From IMG/VR virus record IMGVR_UViG_3300012206_000008, positions 1 through 58,998 of that record: a stretch of DNA of 58,998 nucleotides. The stretch is one strand, 5' to 3'. Each line of letters starts with the position of its first letter. The stretch's first letter is position 1. This DNA comes from a virus. Below the pieces are notes generated by a model. That model ran no database searches, was not told the origin of the DNA, and saw only the letters and a program-made list of their open reading frames with translations. The translations under genes were made by a program, and so were the position numbers. This document shows, piece after piece, positions 48,862 to 56,598 of this stretch.

Positions 48862-49143
48862 ATGAATAAACAAGAACTCATTGAATTGCTCGCAGACAAA
48901 GAACATGATAGTTGGGCACGCTGGCAATCGTATCTCTTTTCTCGGTGTCCATTCACCCTAGAAGGAGATGCAATTATTCCGCGTGAACTGGTACAACGCT
49001 GGAAAAGACAAATAAATACTCCTTATGCAGAACTATCCGAGCAAGAGAAGCAATCAGACAGGAATGAAGTGGCTCATATCGTGCCTCTCATCGACACGTA
49101 CGTGTCTTGGCTCAGAAAGGAGACCAATGACCAAACCACCTGA
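48862..49143 (+). CDS. Phage protein with RyR-like domain
   Basis: 93 residues from ATG 48862 (AGAAAGG). DKEHDSWARWQSYLF then RWKRQINTPYAELSEQEKQSD resembles the RyR-type repeat seen in many phage proteins (W-x-x-W ... Y-x-x-L-S-E-x-E-K). Role unknown. Confidence 0.55.
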   Translation: MNKQELIELLADKEHDSWARWQSYLFSRCPFTLEGDAIIPRELVQRWKRQINTPYAELSEQEKQSDRNEVAHIVPLIDTYVSWLRKETNDQTT

Positions 49144-49357
49144 ACCCAATCCGCGCAAATGTCACACGGAAGATGCCATGCGACGTGCCTTAGCCCGTTT
49201 TGCCGCGTTGCGTGACCATCTCAACTTGCTACGTGACGACGATGACCCTGTAGCACTGCTTGAAGATGCCATTGAGGAAGTGTTGCAACGACGGCAAACC
49301 ATGCAAGAGCATCTGGCGTATATGCAGATGCAAGTGGTGAAGATGGCACGGCAATAA
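49127..49357 (+). CDS. Hypothetical helical protein
   Basis: 76 residues from ATG 49127 with AAAGGAG. Helical (AMRRALARFAALRDHLNLL) with a C-terminal Gln/Met-rich helix. Directly before the exonuclease gene with its unusual start. Function unknown. Confidence 0.5.
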   Translation: MTKPPEPNPRKCHTEDAMRRALARFAALRDHLNLLRDDDDPVALLEDAIEEVLQRRQTMQEHLAYMQMQVVKMARQ

Positions 49358-49365
49358 GGAGGTGC

Positions 49366-49968
49366 ATTATCAAATACTGGCTAGACTCTGAATTTCTGGA
49401 TACCGGAGACAAGATAGACTTGGTATCTATCGGGATTGTGTGTGAGGATGGACGTGAACTGTATGCTCAGTCTTGCGAGTTTGACTACAGACAAGCATCC
49501 GCGTGGGTCAAAGAAAACGTGCTTCGTCATTTGCCGATGTGTCCTTGGGCACCTCCATCAGAAAAGGAGATACCTGGGCTTTATCGTGCTGATAGAGCCT
49601 ATCACAAAAAGTATGGTGGGCAATGCATAGACCAGCAACGCGGACTCATTCATAATTGTCCTTGGCGTACACGTGAGCAATTGAAGCGTGATATCCTCTC
49701 ATTTATGGATGTTGAGGCATATGGCAAGCCTGAACTGTATGGGTGGTGTGCGAGTTACGATTTTGTCGCTCTCTGTCAGCTCTTTGGAACCATGATGGAC
49801 TTGCCTGCTGGCTATCCGCACTATATTTGCGACTTGCAACAGACATTAGACGAACGAGGCATTCTCGACAATATGTTACCCAAGCAAGAAAGCGGTATCC
49901 ATAATGCTCTTGAAGACGCAAGACACACCAAGCGATTGTGGGAATGGTTGAGGGAACAGCATGAGTAA
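49366..49968 (+). CDS. DEDDh 3'-5' exonuclease with apparent ATT start
   Basis: 200 residues if started at ATT 49366 (ATC 49369 is next). The frame has no ATG/GTG/TTG that keeps motif I: LDSEF (D7, E9) comes before the TTG at 49420. AGGAGG (49357-49362) precedes ATT/ATC. Motif II region GWCASYDFVALC, motif III HNALEDARH (H-x4-D). A DnaQ/RNase T-like exonuclease, possibly for recombination or proofreading. Confidence 0.7.
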   Translation: MIKYWLDSEFLDTGDKIDLVSIGIVCEDGRELYAQSCEFDYRQASAWVKENVLRHLPMCPWAPPSEKEIPGLYRADRAYHKKYGGQCIDQQRGLIHNCPWRTREQLKRDILSFMDVEAYGKPELYGWCASYDFVALCQLFGTMMDLPAGYPHYICDLQQTLDERGILDNMLPKQESGIHNALEDARHTKRLWEWLREQHE

Positions 49969-49993
49969 ACTGGCTTTGCAAGCAGCTTCTTGC

Positions 49994-50022
49994 TTTACAA
50001 GTAAGCGCAAAAGTGGTACAAT
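49994..50022 (+). promoter_or_regulatory. Promoter inside the endonuclease VII cassette
   Basis: TTTACA (49994-49999), 17 bases, TACAAT (50017-50022). It starts just after the exonuclease and reads into the HNH gene, so the cassette carries its own promoter. Confidence 0.5.
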
Positions 50023-50098
50023 TGATCTAGAAATATTGTTGCCCCTGCGGGTACTGGAATACCCCAGAGGCCGGATACACCTGATTGGAGATGTACCA

Positions 50099-50728
50099 AT
50101 GGATACTGTATCACCTCATACACAAGATGACAATACTCCTAGGAAGCAATGCAAAGGCCCATGCAGTCGTTGGCTTCCCGCTACCCCTGAGTTCTTCAAA
50201 ATCCATTATAAGGCAAAAGATGGATTGGTAGCTAAGTGCAGAGAATGTAGAGACGTAATAAGGATATGTGGTGTATGTGGATCACAGAAGACGAGGAGAA
50301 TGGTGAGCGGAACAAGCCGTTCTGTATGTAAAGTATGTGAGCGGCGGCATGGTTATGAGTCATTCAAGCGTAAGGGGTCTCCGCCTACTACCGATGCCAT
50401 AAGAGCTATAAAGGCGCGGAATCGTAATAAGATAAGACCGAGTGGACTTAAAAATGCCAAAGTATGGAGACTAAGAACAGACTTTGGCCTTGAGGAAGCA
50501 GATTACTTACGTTTGTTAGAATCTCAGGACGGACATTGTGCTATCTGTCAAAAACAACTACTAAAGGGTGCCCATGTAGACCATGACCATGAAACTGGAG
50601 TGGTTCGAGGCATTTTATGTAATCGCTGTAACATCGGACTTGGATATTTCTCTGAAAGTCCTGAAAGTCTGAGAAATGCTGCGTTCTACATTGAGTCTTG
50701 GAAGGGGTATCCACATGAAACGCCGTGA
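50099..50728 (+). CDS. Endonuclease VII/HNH protein (inserted cassette)
   Basis: 209 residues from ATG 50099 with GGAG at 8-base spacing; the frame is open upstream but lacks a start with SD. Zinc ribbons (CKGPCSRWLPATPEFF, CRECRDVIRICGVC) then the HNH core: HCAICQKQLLKGAHVDHDHETG and RGILCNRCNIGLGYF. Related in layout to the 41931 protein. Behaves like a free-standing homing-type insertion between two exonuclease pieces. Confidence 0.75.
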   Translation: MDTVSPHTQDDNTPRKQCKGPCSRWLPATPEFFKIHYKAKDGLVAKCRECRDVIRICGVCGSQKTRRMVSGTSRSVCKVCERRHGYESFKRKGSPPTTDAIRAIKARNRNKIRPSGLKNAKVWRLRTDFGLEEADYLRLLESQDGHCAICQKQLLKGAHVDHDHETGVVRGILCNRCNIGLGYFSESPESLRNAAFYIESWKGYPHETP

Positions 50729-50879
50729 TATTCATGAGTTTCAGCAAGTCCTCGATGACCGTGGTATCTCTGATGAGGAGATACCCGAACAAGAAGAGGG
50801 ATTACACAACGCATTAGCCGATGCTCAACATCTCAAAAAGGTGTGGGGGTATATCGTGCGAAATGATGCTTGGCAATAA
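50715..50879 (+). CDS. Duplicated C-terminal fragment of the exonuclease
   Basis: 54 residues from ATG 50715 with GGAAGGGG, overlapping the end of the HNH gene by 14 bases. FQQVLDDRGISDEEIPEQEEGLHNALADAQHLKKVWGYI parallels DLQQTLDERGILDNMLPKQESGIHNALEDARHTKRLWEWL at the end of the 49366 exonuclease, including the HNALxDA motif III. The N-terminal catalytic part is missing. Likely a remnant left by insertion of the cassette. Confidence 0.6.
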   Translation: MKRRDIHEFQQVLDDRGISDEEIPEQEEGLHNALADAQHLKKVWGYIVRNDAWQ

Positions 50880-50964
50880 GGCGCTTGGTATTACATCTAT
50901 CTGTCTGTCCTATCACCATATCATCATATTGCATTGACAATATGAGAAGGAAGCAAGTATACTC
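50880..50964 (+). other. Gap before the scaffold gene
   Basis: 85 bases. A GAAGGAAG site lies about 12 bases before ATG 50965. TTGACA and TATACT occur here but the -10 ends one base before the ATG, so I did not call a promoter. Confidence 0.35.
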
Positions 50965-51654
50965 ATGGGAGAAACACCCTCAACTGAAGGTGCAAGCGTG
51001 ACGCCGACACCGACAGCACCGCCCGCGACGGGCACATCGAACACGGCCCCAGGTAGCGCGACGCCACCAACGAAGCCGAGCGTAAGTATTGAGGACGCAT
51101 TAGCACGTATCGCGGAATTAGAACACGCGAACAAGAACGCCACGGAGGAACGCGACCGGCATCGCAAGAAACTCTCGACGTATGAAGAGGCGGAAAAGAA
51201 AGCACAAGACGCCCAACTCTCTGAGGTCGAACGTATCAAGAAGCAACACGCCGATTTGCAAGTCCAGCATGATACCTATGTTCGCACCATGCAAGAACGG
51301 CTTATCAAAGCAGAGATACAGTTGCAAGCCAGTAAGTTGCATGTGATTGACCCTGGCGACGCAGCCAAGCTTCTTGACTGGTCTGAGTTGGAATATGATG
51401 AGGATGGCATGCCCAAGAATGCAGATAAGCTCCTGGAAAAGTTGTTGAAAGCGAAGCCCTATCTGGCATTAGCCTCACAACAACAGACAGAGCCAACGCA
51501 GAACGGCACCACGCCAGCACAAAACCCAACGAGACCGAATACGCCTGCTCTTCCTGCGATGAACCCAGGACGGACAACCATTACCCCGCCTGGACAGGCA
51601 CCCGGTCAACATCCCTCGAAAATTGGATGGGGTGACGTGTATAAACGCCCGTAA
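50965..51654 (+). CDS. Scaffolding protein
   Basis: 229 residues: Thr/Pro/Ser-rich N-terminus, long coiled coil (DALARIAELEHANKNATEE through QERLIKAEIQL, about 43-120), and a Pro/Gln/Asn-rich C-terminus. This is the usual layout of phage scaffolds, directly upstream of the capsid gene. Guides procapsid assembly and then leaves. Confidence 0.72.
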   Translation: MGETPSTEGASVTPTPTAPPATGTSNTAPGSATPPTKPSVSIEDALARIAELEHANKNATEERDRHRKKLSTYEEAEKKAQDAQLSEVERIKKQHADLQVQHDTYVRTMQERLIKAEIQLQASKLHVIDPGDAAKLLDWSELEYDEDGMPKNADKLLEKLLKAKPYLALASQQQTEPTQNGTTPAQNPTRPNTPALPAMNPGRTTITPPGQAPGQHPSKIGWGDVYKRP

Positions 51655-51745
51655 TCCCAGATGAACTGAATATCTTTTGTACCTCTTGCTCAGCACCTAA
51701 ACACGGTTTGGATATTGAGCTAGCGGTAGTCAGGAGATCCACGCT

Positions 51746-52753
51746 ATGGCTATTGGAGCCGGAACGGTGACATTGGCGGATTACGCTCTCATGAGCAATA
51801 GCCCGCTTATTCAGAAGGTCACTTACTCTCTTATCTTGTATGCCAACGTCATACAAGATATCCCTCTTGTCGAAAAGAAAAGCCTTGTCGTCAATGGCGC
51901 AAGGTTTGAAGGCAACCTTCCCACGGTCAACTGGTCGCAGCTCAATGCTGAAGGCGTGACCACCAAAGGCACGCCCACTCCCTATCAGGAACAAGCCTAT
52001 ATTATCCGCAACTACATTGATGTGGACAAGTTTCTGGTGGAGGAAGAAAACGCCATCGTTGACCCTCGTGGCGTGCAAACCGACGCCTATCTCAAAGCCC
52101 TCACCTATGACCTCAACTACAAGTTCATCAAGAATGACCATATCACCGGTGATGTGAACTCGTTTGTTGGGATTCGCTCCCGTATCGATAATGGCAGTGT
52201 GTTTGGTGTGCGTTCAGAGAACAAGATTGATGCCGGGGGAGTTGACCTCTCACAAGGCGGTCTCACCCAAGCCACAGCCAACAAGTTCTTGGAGCAGCTT
52301 GACCAACTTCTCTGGAGCGTAGATAGCCCAACCGGTTCGGGTGTGGTCCTCTACATGAATGAGGTTATGCGCCGACGTTTCGCCTTTGCCATGAGAACGA
52401 TGGGGACAAGCGGTGGCTTGGCTATCACTCAGGACCAGTTCAATCGCACGATTGAAATGTATAAGGGTGCGGTCATTCGTGACCCAGGCTACAAAGCCGA
52501 CCAGTCCACGCGTATCATCACCACCACGGAAACCAACCTCGGTGCTGATGGTTCATCCAACTTCACCAGCATTTACGCCGTGAATTATGATACTGACCAC
52601 TTCTTCGGCTGGCAGTTCAACCCGCCCAATGTCCAAGACTTGGGTTTGATTTACAATGGTGCGATATATCGCACGCTTATTGACTGGGCCTGTGGACTCG
52701 TGAATACCTCAAACCGCTCTCTGGGTCGTTTGTACGACATTAAGATATCGTGA
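51746..52753 (+). CDS. Major capsid protein
   Basis: 335 residues, AGGAG site. N-terminal LADYALMSNSPLIQKVTYSLIL, then VNGARFEGNLPTVNW and TPTPYQEQAYIIRNYIDVDKFLVEE, a pattern of HK97-fold capsid proteins; central RRRFAFAMRTMGTSGG and C-terminal QDLGLIYNGAIYRTLIDWACGLV. Position between scaffold and connector supports it. No cleavage protease gene is seen, so probably unprocessed. Confidence 0.82.
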   Translation: MAIGAGTVTLADYALMSNSPLIQKVTYSLILYANVIQDIPLVEKKSLVVNGARFEGNLPTVNWSQLNAEGVTTKGTPTPYQEQAYIIRNYIDVDKFLVEEENAIVDPRGVQTDAYLKALTYDLNYKFIKNDHITGDVNSFVGIRSRIDNGSVFGVRSENKIDAGGVDLSQGGLTQATANKFLEQLDQLLWSVDSPTGSGVVLYMNEVMRRRFAFAMRTMGTSGGLAITQDQFNRTIEMYKGAVIRDPGYKADQSTRIITTTETNLGADGSSNFTSIYAVNYDTDHFFGWQFNPPNVQDLGLIYNGAIYRTLIDWACGLVNTSNRSLGRLYDIKIS

Positions 52754-52771
52754 GTCTGAAAGGAGAATATC

Positions 52772-53146
52772 ATGCCAACTGATGCACTGCTGTCTTTTCA
52801 GGCATCTGTAACAAAAACGGCGACCTTCAATTCAACAGGCGTGGATTTGGTGACGGGAACGCCACGGCGCGGTCTGAAATGTCGAGTCATCTATAGTGCT
52901 GCGAGCACCTCAGCTGGTGCTGGCTCGCTTACCTTCCGTGTCACCGAGTCCAGTGATAACAGCACGTTCACCGGCATAATGCAGACCACAGAAAGCACAG
53001 TAACGCTCTCGACAACTGCCGTGAGTGGAGAGCTCTTTATTCCCTTCGAAACCAGTAAACGCTATGTTCGTTTGGAGTTATCCGCCATCTCTGGTACGGG
53101 AGCGACAGTGACGTACTTCGCAGACCCCGTCCTATCCAGGCCGTAA
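52772..53146 (+). CDS. Capsid decoration/cement protein (Bbp16-like)
   Basis: 124 residues, AAAGGAG upstream. Beta-rich with SLTFRVTESSDNSTFT and RYVRLELSAIS near the end, like small capsid cement proteins. Stabilises the expanded head; inference from position and fold. Confidence 0.6.
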   Translation: MPTDALLSFQASVTKTATFNSTGVDLVTGTPRRGLKCRVIYSAASTSAGAGSLTFRVTESSDNSTFTGIMQTTESTVTLSTTAVSGELFIPFETSKRYVRLELSAISGTGATVTYFADPVLSRP

Positions 53147-53175
53147 GTTGAGAGTGTGAGGAGAGGAGACACGCG

Positions 53176-53769
53176 ATGGCCAGAAGTACGATGTCAAGTC
53201 TGATATCGCGTGTTCGCTTGCTCATAAACGACGCTGCCGGGTCAAGTCAGATATTCTCTGATGATGACATTCAGAACGTTATGGATGAAGCGCGCATAGA
53301 CTACAAAAATCTTGCCCTGGTTGCTCGCCCGACCTTCACGGGGTCAACGATAGCTTACCTCGACTATTGGGCTGATGTCGGCGGCGGTTGGGAAGACGGC
53401 TATACCTTGAAGCAATACCTCATCACGACCGTCACGGCAAGCGTGTTAGAGCCGATTGCAGGTCACTGGCAGTTTTCGGCGAGTACCTTCCCGCCTGTGT
53501 TCATCAATGGGTCTCAGCATGATGTGTATCGCGCAGCCGCCGATTTGCTAGAACGATGGGCTGCCAAGTATGCCACGCGGTTCGATTTTGCATCGGATGG
53601 TCAGAGTTTCAAAGTCTCCCAAGCCTCTCAGCAGTTGTGTGCTCTTGCCACACAATATCGCAGGAAACAACGTCCAGGCTCACTCACTCTGATACGCTCA
53701 GACATGGCCGGTAAGTCAGGGAGGGTGTCTTTGGGGCCACAAGAGATAGACCGTATGGCTAGTGGCTGA
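53176..53769 (+). CDS. Head-tail connector (adaptor)
   Basis: 197 residues, GAGGAGAGG upstream. MSSLISRVRLLINDAAGSSQIFSDDDIQNVMDEAR is typical of HK97 gp6/SPP1 gp15-type adaptors, followed by helices and a basic C-terminus. Joins portal to stopper. Confidence 0.7.
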   Translation: MARSTMSSLISRVRLLINDAAGSSQIFSDDDIQNVMDEARIDYKNLALVARPTFTGSTIAYLDYWADVGGGWEDGYTLKQYLITTVTASVLEPIAGHWQFSASTFPPVFINGSQHDVYRAAADLLERWAAKYATRFDFASDGQSFKVSQASQQLCALATQYRRKQRPGSLTLIRSDMAGKSGRVSLGPQEIDRMASG

Positions 53770-53782
53770 TGGGAGAGTGTGA

Positions 53783-54139
53783 GTGTTAAGTTCCGCAGAA
53801 ATCACGAGCATGACCTCAGTTGTGGTCAGCAGTCTTGATATAACCGTCACCATCCAACGCAAGACAACTGCACCTGATGGCTATGGGCATACCACCGAGA
53901 CATGGGTAACACAGAGCACGCCGAAGGTCAATATCATGAAGCCGTCTGCTACGCAGTTGCAAGCCTTTGCTGGCATTATCGGGTCACAGTGGGCTGCACT
54001 GATACGGTTTGCACTGACGACGGACATTCGTGAAGGAGACCATATCCTTTATCAAGGTCAAACGTGGCTTGTTCAACACATACTCAACGCTGAGTCGTAC
54101 ACGTTTGTTTTAGATGCCTTGATGACAGTGGTGGTCTGA
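53783..54139 (+). CDS. Head closure/stopper protein
   Basis: 118 residues from GTG 53783. ITVTIQRKTTAPDGYGHTTETW then IREGDHILYQGQTWLVQHIL is the phage head-tail joining (stopper) pattern. Seals the head after packaging. Confidence 0.68.
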   Translation: MLSSAEITSMTSVVVSSLDITVTIQRKTTAPDGYGHTTETWVTQSTPKVNIMKPSATQLQAFAGIIGSQWAALIRFALTTDIREGDHILYQGQTWLVQHILNAESYTFVLDALMTVVV

Positions 54140-54150
54140 GGTGAGATGAA

Positions 54151-54555
54151 ATGGCAACAAGTTTTAACCACTACGCACAGCTTGCTACCGCATTCCATGA
54201 GGCGTGTAAGCAGATTGTTATCAAAACTGCGCATGACTGCCAAGCTAACATCCAAGCTCATATTAGAGCGAACGGTCAAATAGATACAGGCTTTATGGTC
54301 AATTCAGTCTATACAGTCACAAGTGAGGGAAGCAGTTACTCAGGTGGAACGGATGCTTTGCCAGAGGTACAAGCGCCTGAGAATGATACAACGGCTTATG
54401 TTGGTGTAGCGGCTTCATACGGCTACTGGCAGAATTATGGCACAACGAGACTTCCAGCCCGCCCCTTTTTTGAGCCTGGAATAGAAGAGACTCGTGCCTC
54501 GTTCGAGGCAGCCTGTGCCGCTATCGAAGACAAGATGAGGCAAGCTGGGATATGA
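54151..54555 (+). CDS. HK97 gp10-like head-tail protein
   Basis: 134 residues. IDTGFMVNSVYTV and VGVAASYGYWQNYGTTRLPARPFFEPGIE (about 90-118) is the HK97 gp10 signature (Y-x-x-x-x-x-G-T, PARPFF). Overlaps the next ATG. Confidence 0.8.
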   Translation: MATSFNHYAQLATAFHEACKQIVIKTAHDCQANIQAHIRANGQIDTGFMVNSVYTVTSEGSSYSGGTDALPEVQAPENDTTAYVGVAASYGYWQNYGTTRLPARPFFEPGIEETRASFEAACAAIEDKMRQAGI

Positions 54556-54971
54556 GTGAAGTCGCGCAATGTTTTCAATGGATTGTTTCCACTTGCCAAG
54601 CCGATACGACTCTTATGGCATCAGCCACGGGTGGTATTTGGACAGGCTTTGCCGACCAAGGAACGATTGCGCCTTACGTGCTCATTGTGCAACAAGCCTC
54701 TCCTGATGCCTTAACGATGCAAGGGGTTCGTTTGTTTGCGAGGTTGCTTTTGCAAATCAAGGGCATTTCACCAGCATCCCAATTTGCAACGCTGGTCACG
54801 GTCGCAAATCGTCTCGATGCGCTTTTCAAGGATAAGCGCAATGTGGCTCTCAGCCTCGGTGGGGTCTTGAGTTGTTACCGCGAGTCTAGCCTTGCCTACG
54901 ATGAAGTCTCGAATGGAGTTCATATCTCCCACCTTGGTGGGTTGTACCATATTGACTTGCAAGGCAGTTAA
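54552..54971 (+). CDS. Tail terminator (DUF3168-like)
   Basis: 139 residues. GIWTGFADQGTIAPYVLIVQQ..RLFARLLLQIKGIS and RLDALFKDKRNVALSLGGVLSCYRE fit the tail terminator/DUF3168 fold. Caps the tail tube. Confidence 0.7.
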   Translation: MSEVAQCFQWIVSTCQADTTLMASATGGIWTGFADQGTIAPYVLIVQQASPDALTMQGVRLFARLLLQIKGISPASQFATLVTVANRLDALFKDKRNVALSLGGVLSCYRESSLAYDEVSNGVHISHLGGLYHIDLQGS

Positions 54972-55001
54972 GCCAGGGATAAGTGGAAGTGAGGGAAGAA
55001 A

Positions 55002-56015
55002 ATGACGTGGACAGCCGAGCGGACTACGATAAATCAGAAGTGCCAAATAGGGGCAGAAAGCACAAGTGCTTTAGGAACGTCAGTAGCGGCGTCAAAACTG
55101 GTAGAATGCCTGGACTTTCAATTCCAGATAAACGGCGACACCAACCTATACACTCCTACTGGAAGAAAATATCCTAACATTTTGGAAGAAAATACAGAAT
55201 GGATTGATATGACTCTCGGTGGAAACCTCGATTATAATGGTGTCCTCTATCCACTCGCTGGTGTGATGGGTTCAGCGTCACCAGTGGCTCATGGCTCATC
55301 TGCGACCGCGAAAGATTGGGTGTTCACGCCACCGGTGACGGGTAGTGTTGTGCCACAAACCTACAGCATTGAACAGGGTGATACGGTGCGTGCTCACAAG
55401 TTCGCTTATGGTCTCTTCACTGAGTTTGGGTATAAAGGCACACGTAAAGACTTCACCTGCTCAGGCAAGGGCATTGCACAACCTCTCAGTGACGGTATAA
55501 CGATGACCAGTTCGCCCACCGCTGTCGCCTTATCGCCTGTCGTTGCCAAACACGTCAATGTCTATCTCGACTCGACATCAGGCGGGCTAGGAACGACACT
55601 TCTCACTCGTGTTCTCTCCGTGGATTACCTCTTCACGGGTTTATATGGGCCATTGTGGGTACTCAACCGTGCCACGACGGGATGGACGGCACATGTCGAC
55701 CTCATGCCAAAGGCCACTCTCAAACTCAAATTGGAAGCCGATGCAAATGGGATGGCCTTGCTCTCCTACTTGCAAGCAGGTTCCACGCAGTTTGTGCGTG
55801 TGAGTGCGCAGGGTGTGCAGATAGCCGCTGATGGGCCAGGGGCGGTCAATGCGACCATTCAGCATGATATGGCTGTGAAGATAAACAAACCCACGGGAAC
55901 GTTTGCCGACGACCAGGGGGTGTTCGCTCTCGAATGGGAACTCGATATCATCGAAGACCAAACGTGGGGCAAAGCCCAGACATTAACCGTTACCAACCTT
56001 ATCACTGCTCTTTAG
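55002..56015 (+). CDS. Major tail (tube) protein
   Basis: 337 residues, GTGAGGGAAG upstream. Beta-rich: TINQKCQIGAESTSALGTSV at the start, DMTLGGNLDYNGVLYPLAG, and EWELDIIEDQT near the end. Length and place between terminator and chaperones fit a siphophage tail-tube protein. Confidence 0.7.
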   Translation: MTWTAERTTINQKCQIGAESTSALGTSVAASKLVECLDFQFQINGDTNLYTPTGRKYPNILEENTEWIDMTLGGNLDYNGVLYPLAGVMGSASPVAHGSSATAKDWVFTPPVTGSVVPQTYSIEQGDTVRAHKFAYGLFTEFGYKGTRKDFTCSGKGIAQPLSDGITMTSSPTAVALSPVVAKHVNVYLDSTSGGLGTTLLTRVLSVDYLFTGLYGPLWVLNRATTGWTAHVDLMPKATLKLKLEADANGMALLSYLQAGSTQFVRVSAQGVQIAADGPGAVNATIQHDMAVKINKPTGTFADDQGVFALEWELDIIEDQTWGKAQTLTVTNLITAL

Positions 56016-56022
56016 AGGGATT

Positions 56023-56406
56023 ATGCCAGTTAGTTTAGCCAAGATAGCCAGTAATACCGCGAGTGTAACTCTTGCCGTGGGTGAGGATACCGTCACGATT
56101 GTGTACTACCCATCTCGTGTGACGGAAAGGACGTTCGCACAATTGCAAGCCTTTAGTCGCATGAATGAGGCCACGATGGGGTCAACGTTTGGGGACTTCA
56201 ATGAGATGCTTGCCAAGCTTATCAAAAGTTGGGATGTGTATGAAGACGAAGAGCAGCAGGTGATGTTTCCACTTGACGCAGAGCGGTTATCAGAATTGCC
56301 ACTCGTGTTTCGCTCTGAAATCATGCGGGCTATTATGGGGGATATTCGCCCGGAAGCCTTCGCGTCTCAGACCAGGACGAGGTTGACCCCGAACTCCTTG
56401 GGTTGA
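56023..56406 (+). CDS. Tail assembly chaperone (short form, gpG-like)
   Basis: 127 residues, GAGGGATT upstream. Helical and acidic, as for gpG-type chaperones that coat the tape measure during assembly. Its last 30 codons overlap a -1 frame that continues as the long form (56319-56597). Confidence 0.65.
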   Translation: MPVSLAKIASNTASVTLAVGEDTVTIVYYPSRVTERTFAQLQAFSRMNEATMGSTFGDFNEMLAKLIKSWDVYEDEEQQVMFPLDAERLSELPLVFRSEIMRAIMGDIRPEAFASQTRTRLTPNSLG

Positions 56407-56597
56407 GACGCTACTTAGCCATGGGCGGACAAATGGGCTTTTGCCCTGACTGGTACCTGGTCATACAAGCGGCCAAGTATTTAGGGGTGGCCCCCTGGGA
56501 GATGTTAGAGCAGTCGGTGTGGTGGCGTGATCGCGCATTCATTGCGATGACAGCCGAAATTCAGGCAAAGCAAATCGTCAAGGGAGGAGGTGGTTAG
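56319..56597 (+). CDS. Tail chaperone frameshift extension (gpT-like)
   Basis: The -1 frame relative to the short chaperone, open from a stop at 56316. It encodes LRVSDQDEVDPELLGLRRYL, AMGGQMGFCPDWYLVIQA and AKYLGVAPWEMLEQ, ending at TAG 56597. No good separate start exists for the upstream part (TTG 56403 is internal). GGGGG at 56337-56341 is a plausible slip site, so a gpG-gpGT fusion is expected, as in many siphophages. Confidence 0.6.
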   Translation, partial: NHAGYYGGYSPGSLRVSDQDEVDPELLGLRRYLAMGGQMGFCPDWYLVIQAAKYLGVAPWEMLEQSVWWRDRAFIAMTAEIQAKQIVKGGGG

Positions 56598-56598
56598 C

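Noticed and set aside
50934-50963. TTGACA/TATACT promoter-like pair before the scaffold gene
   Set aside because: The -10 ends one base before the ATG, so transcription would start inside the gene, and a normal SD lies upstream of the -10.
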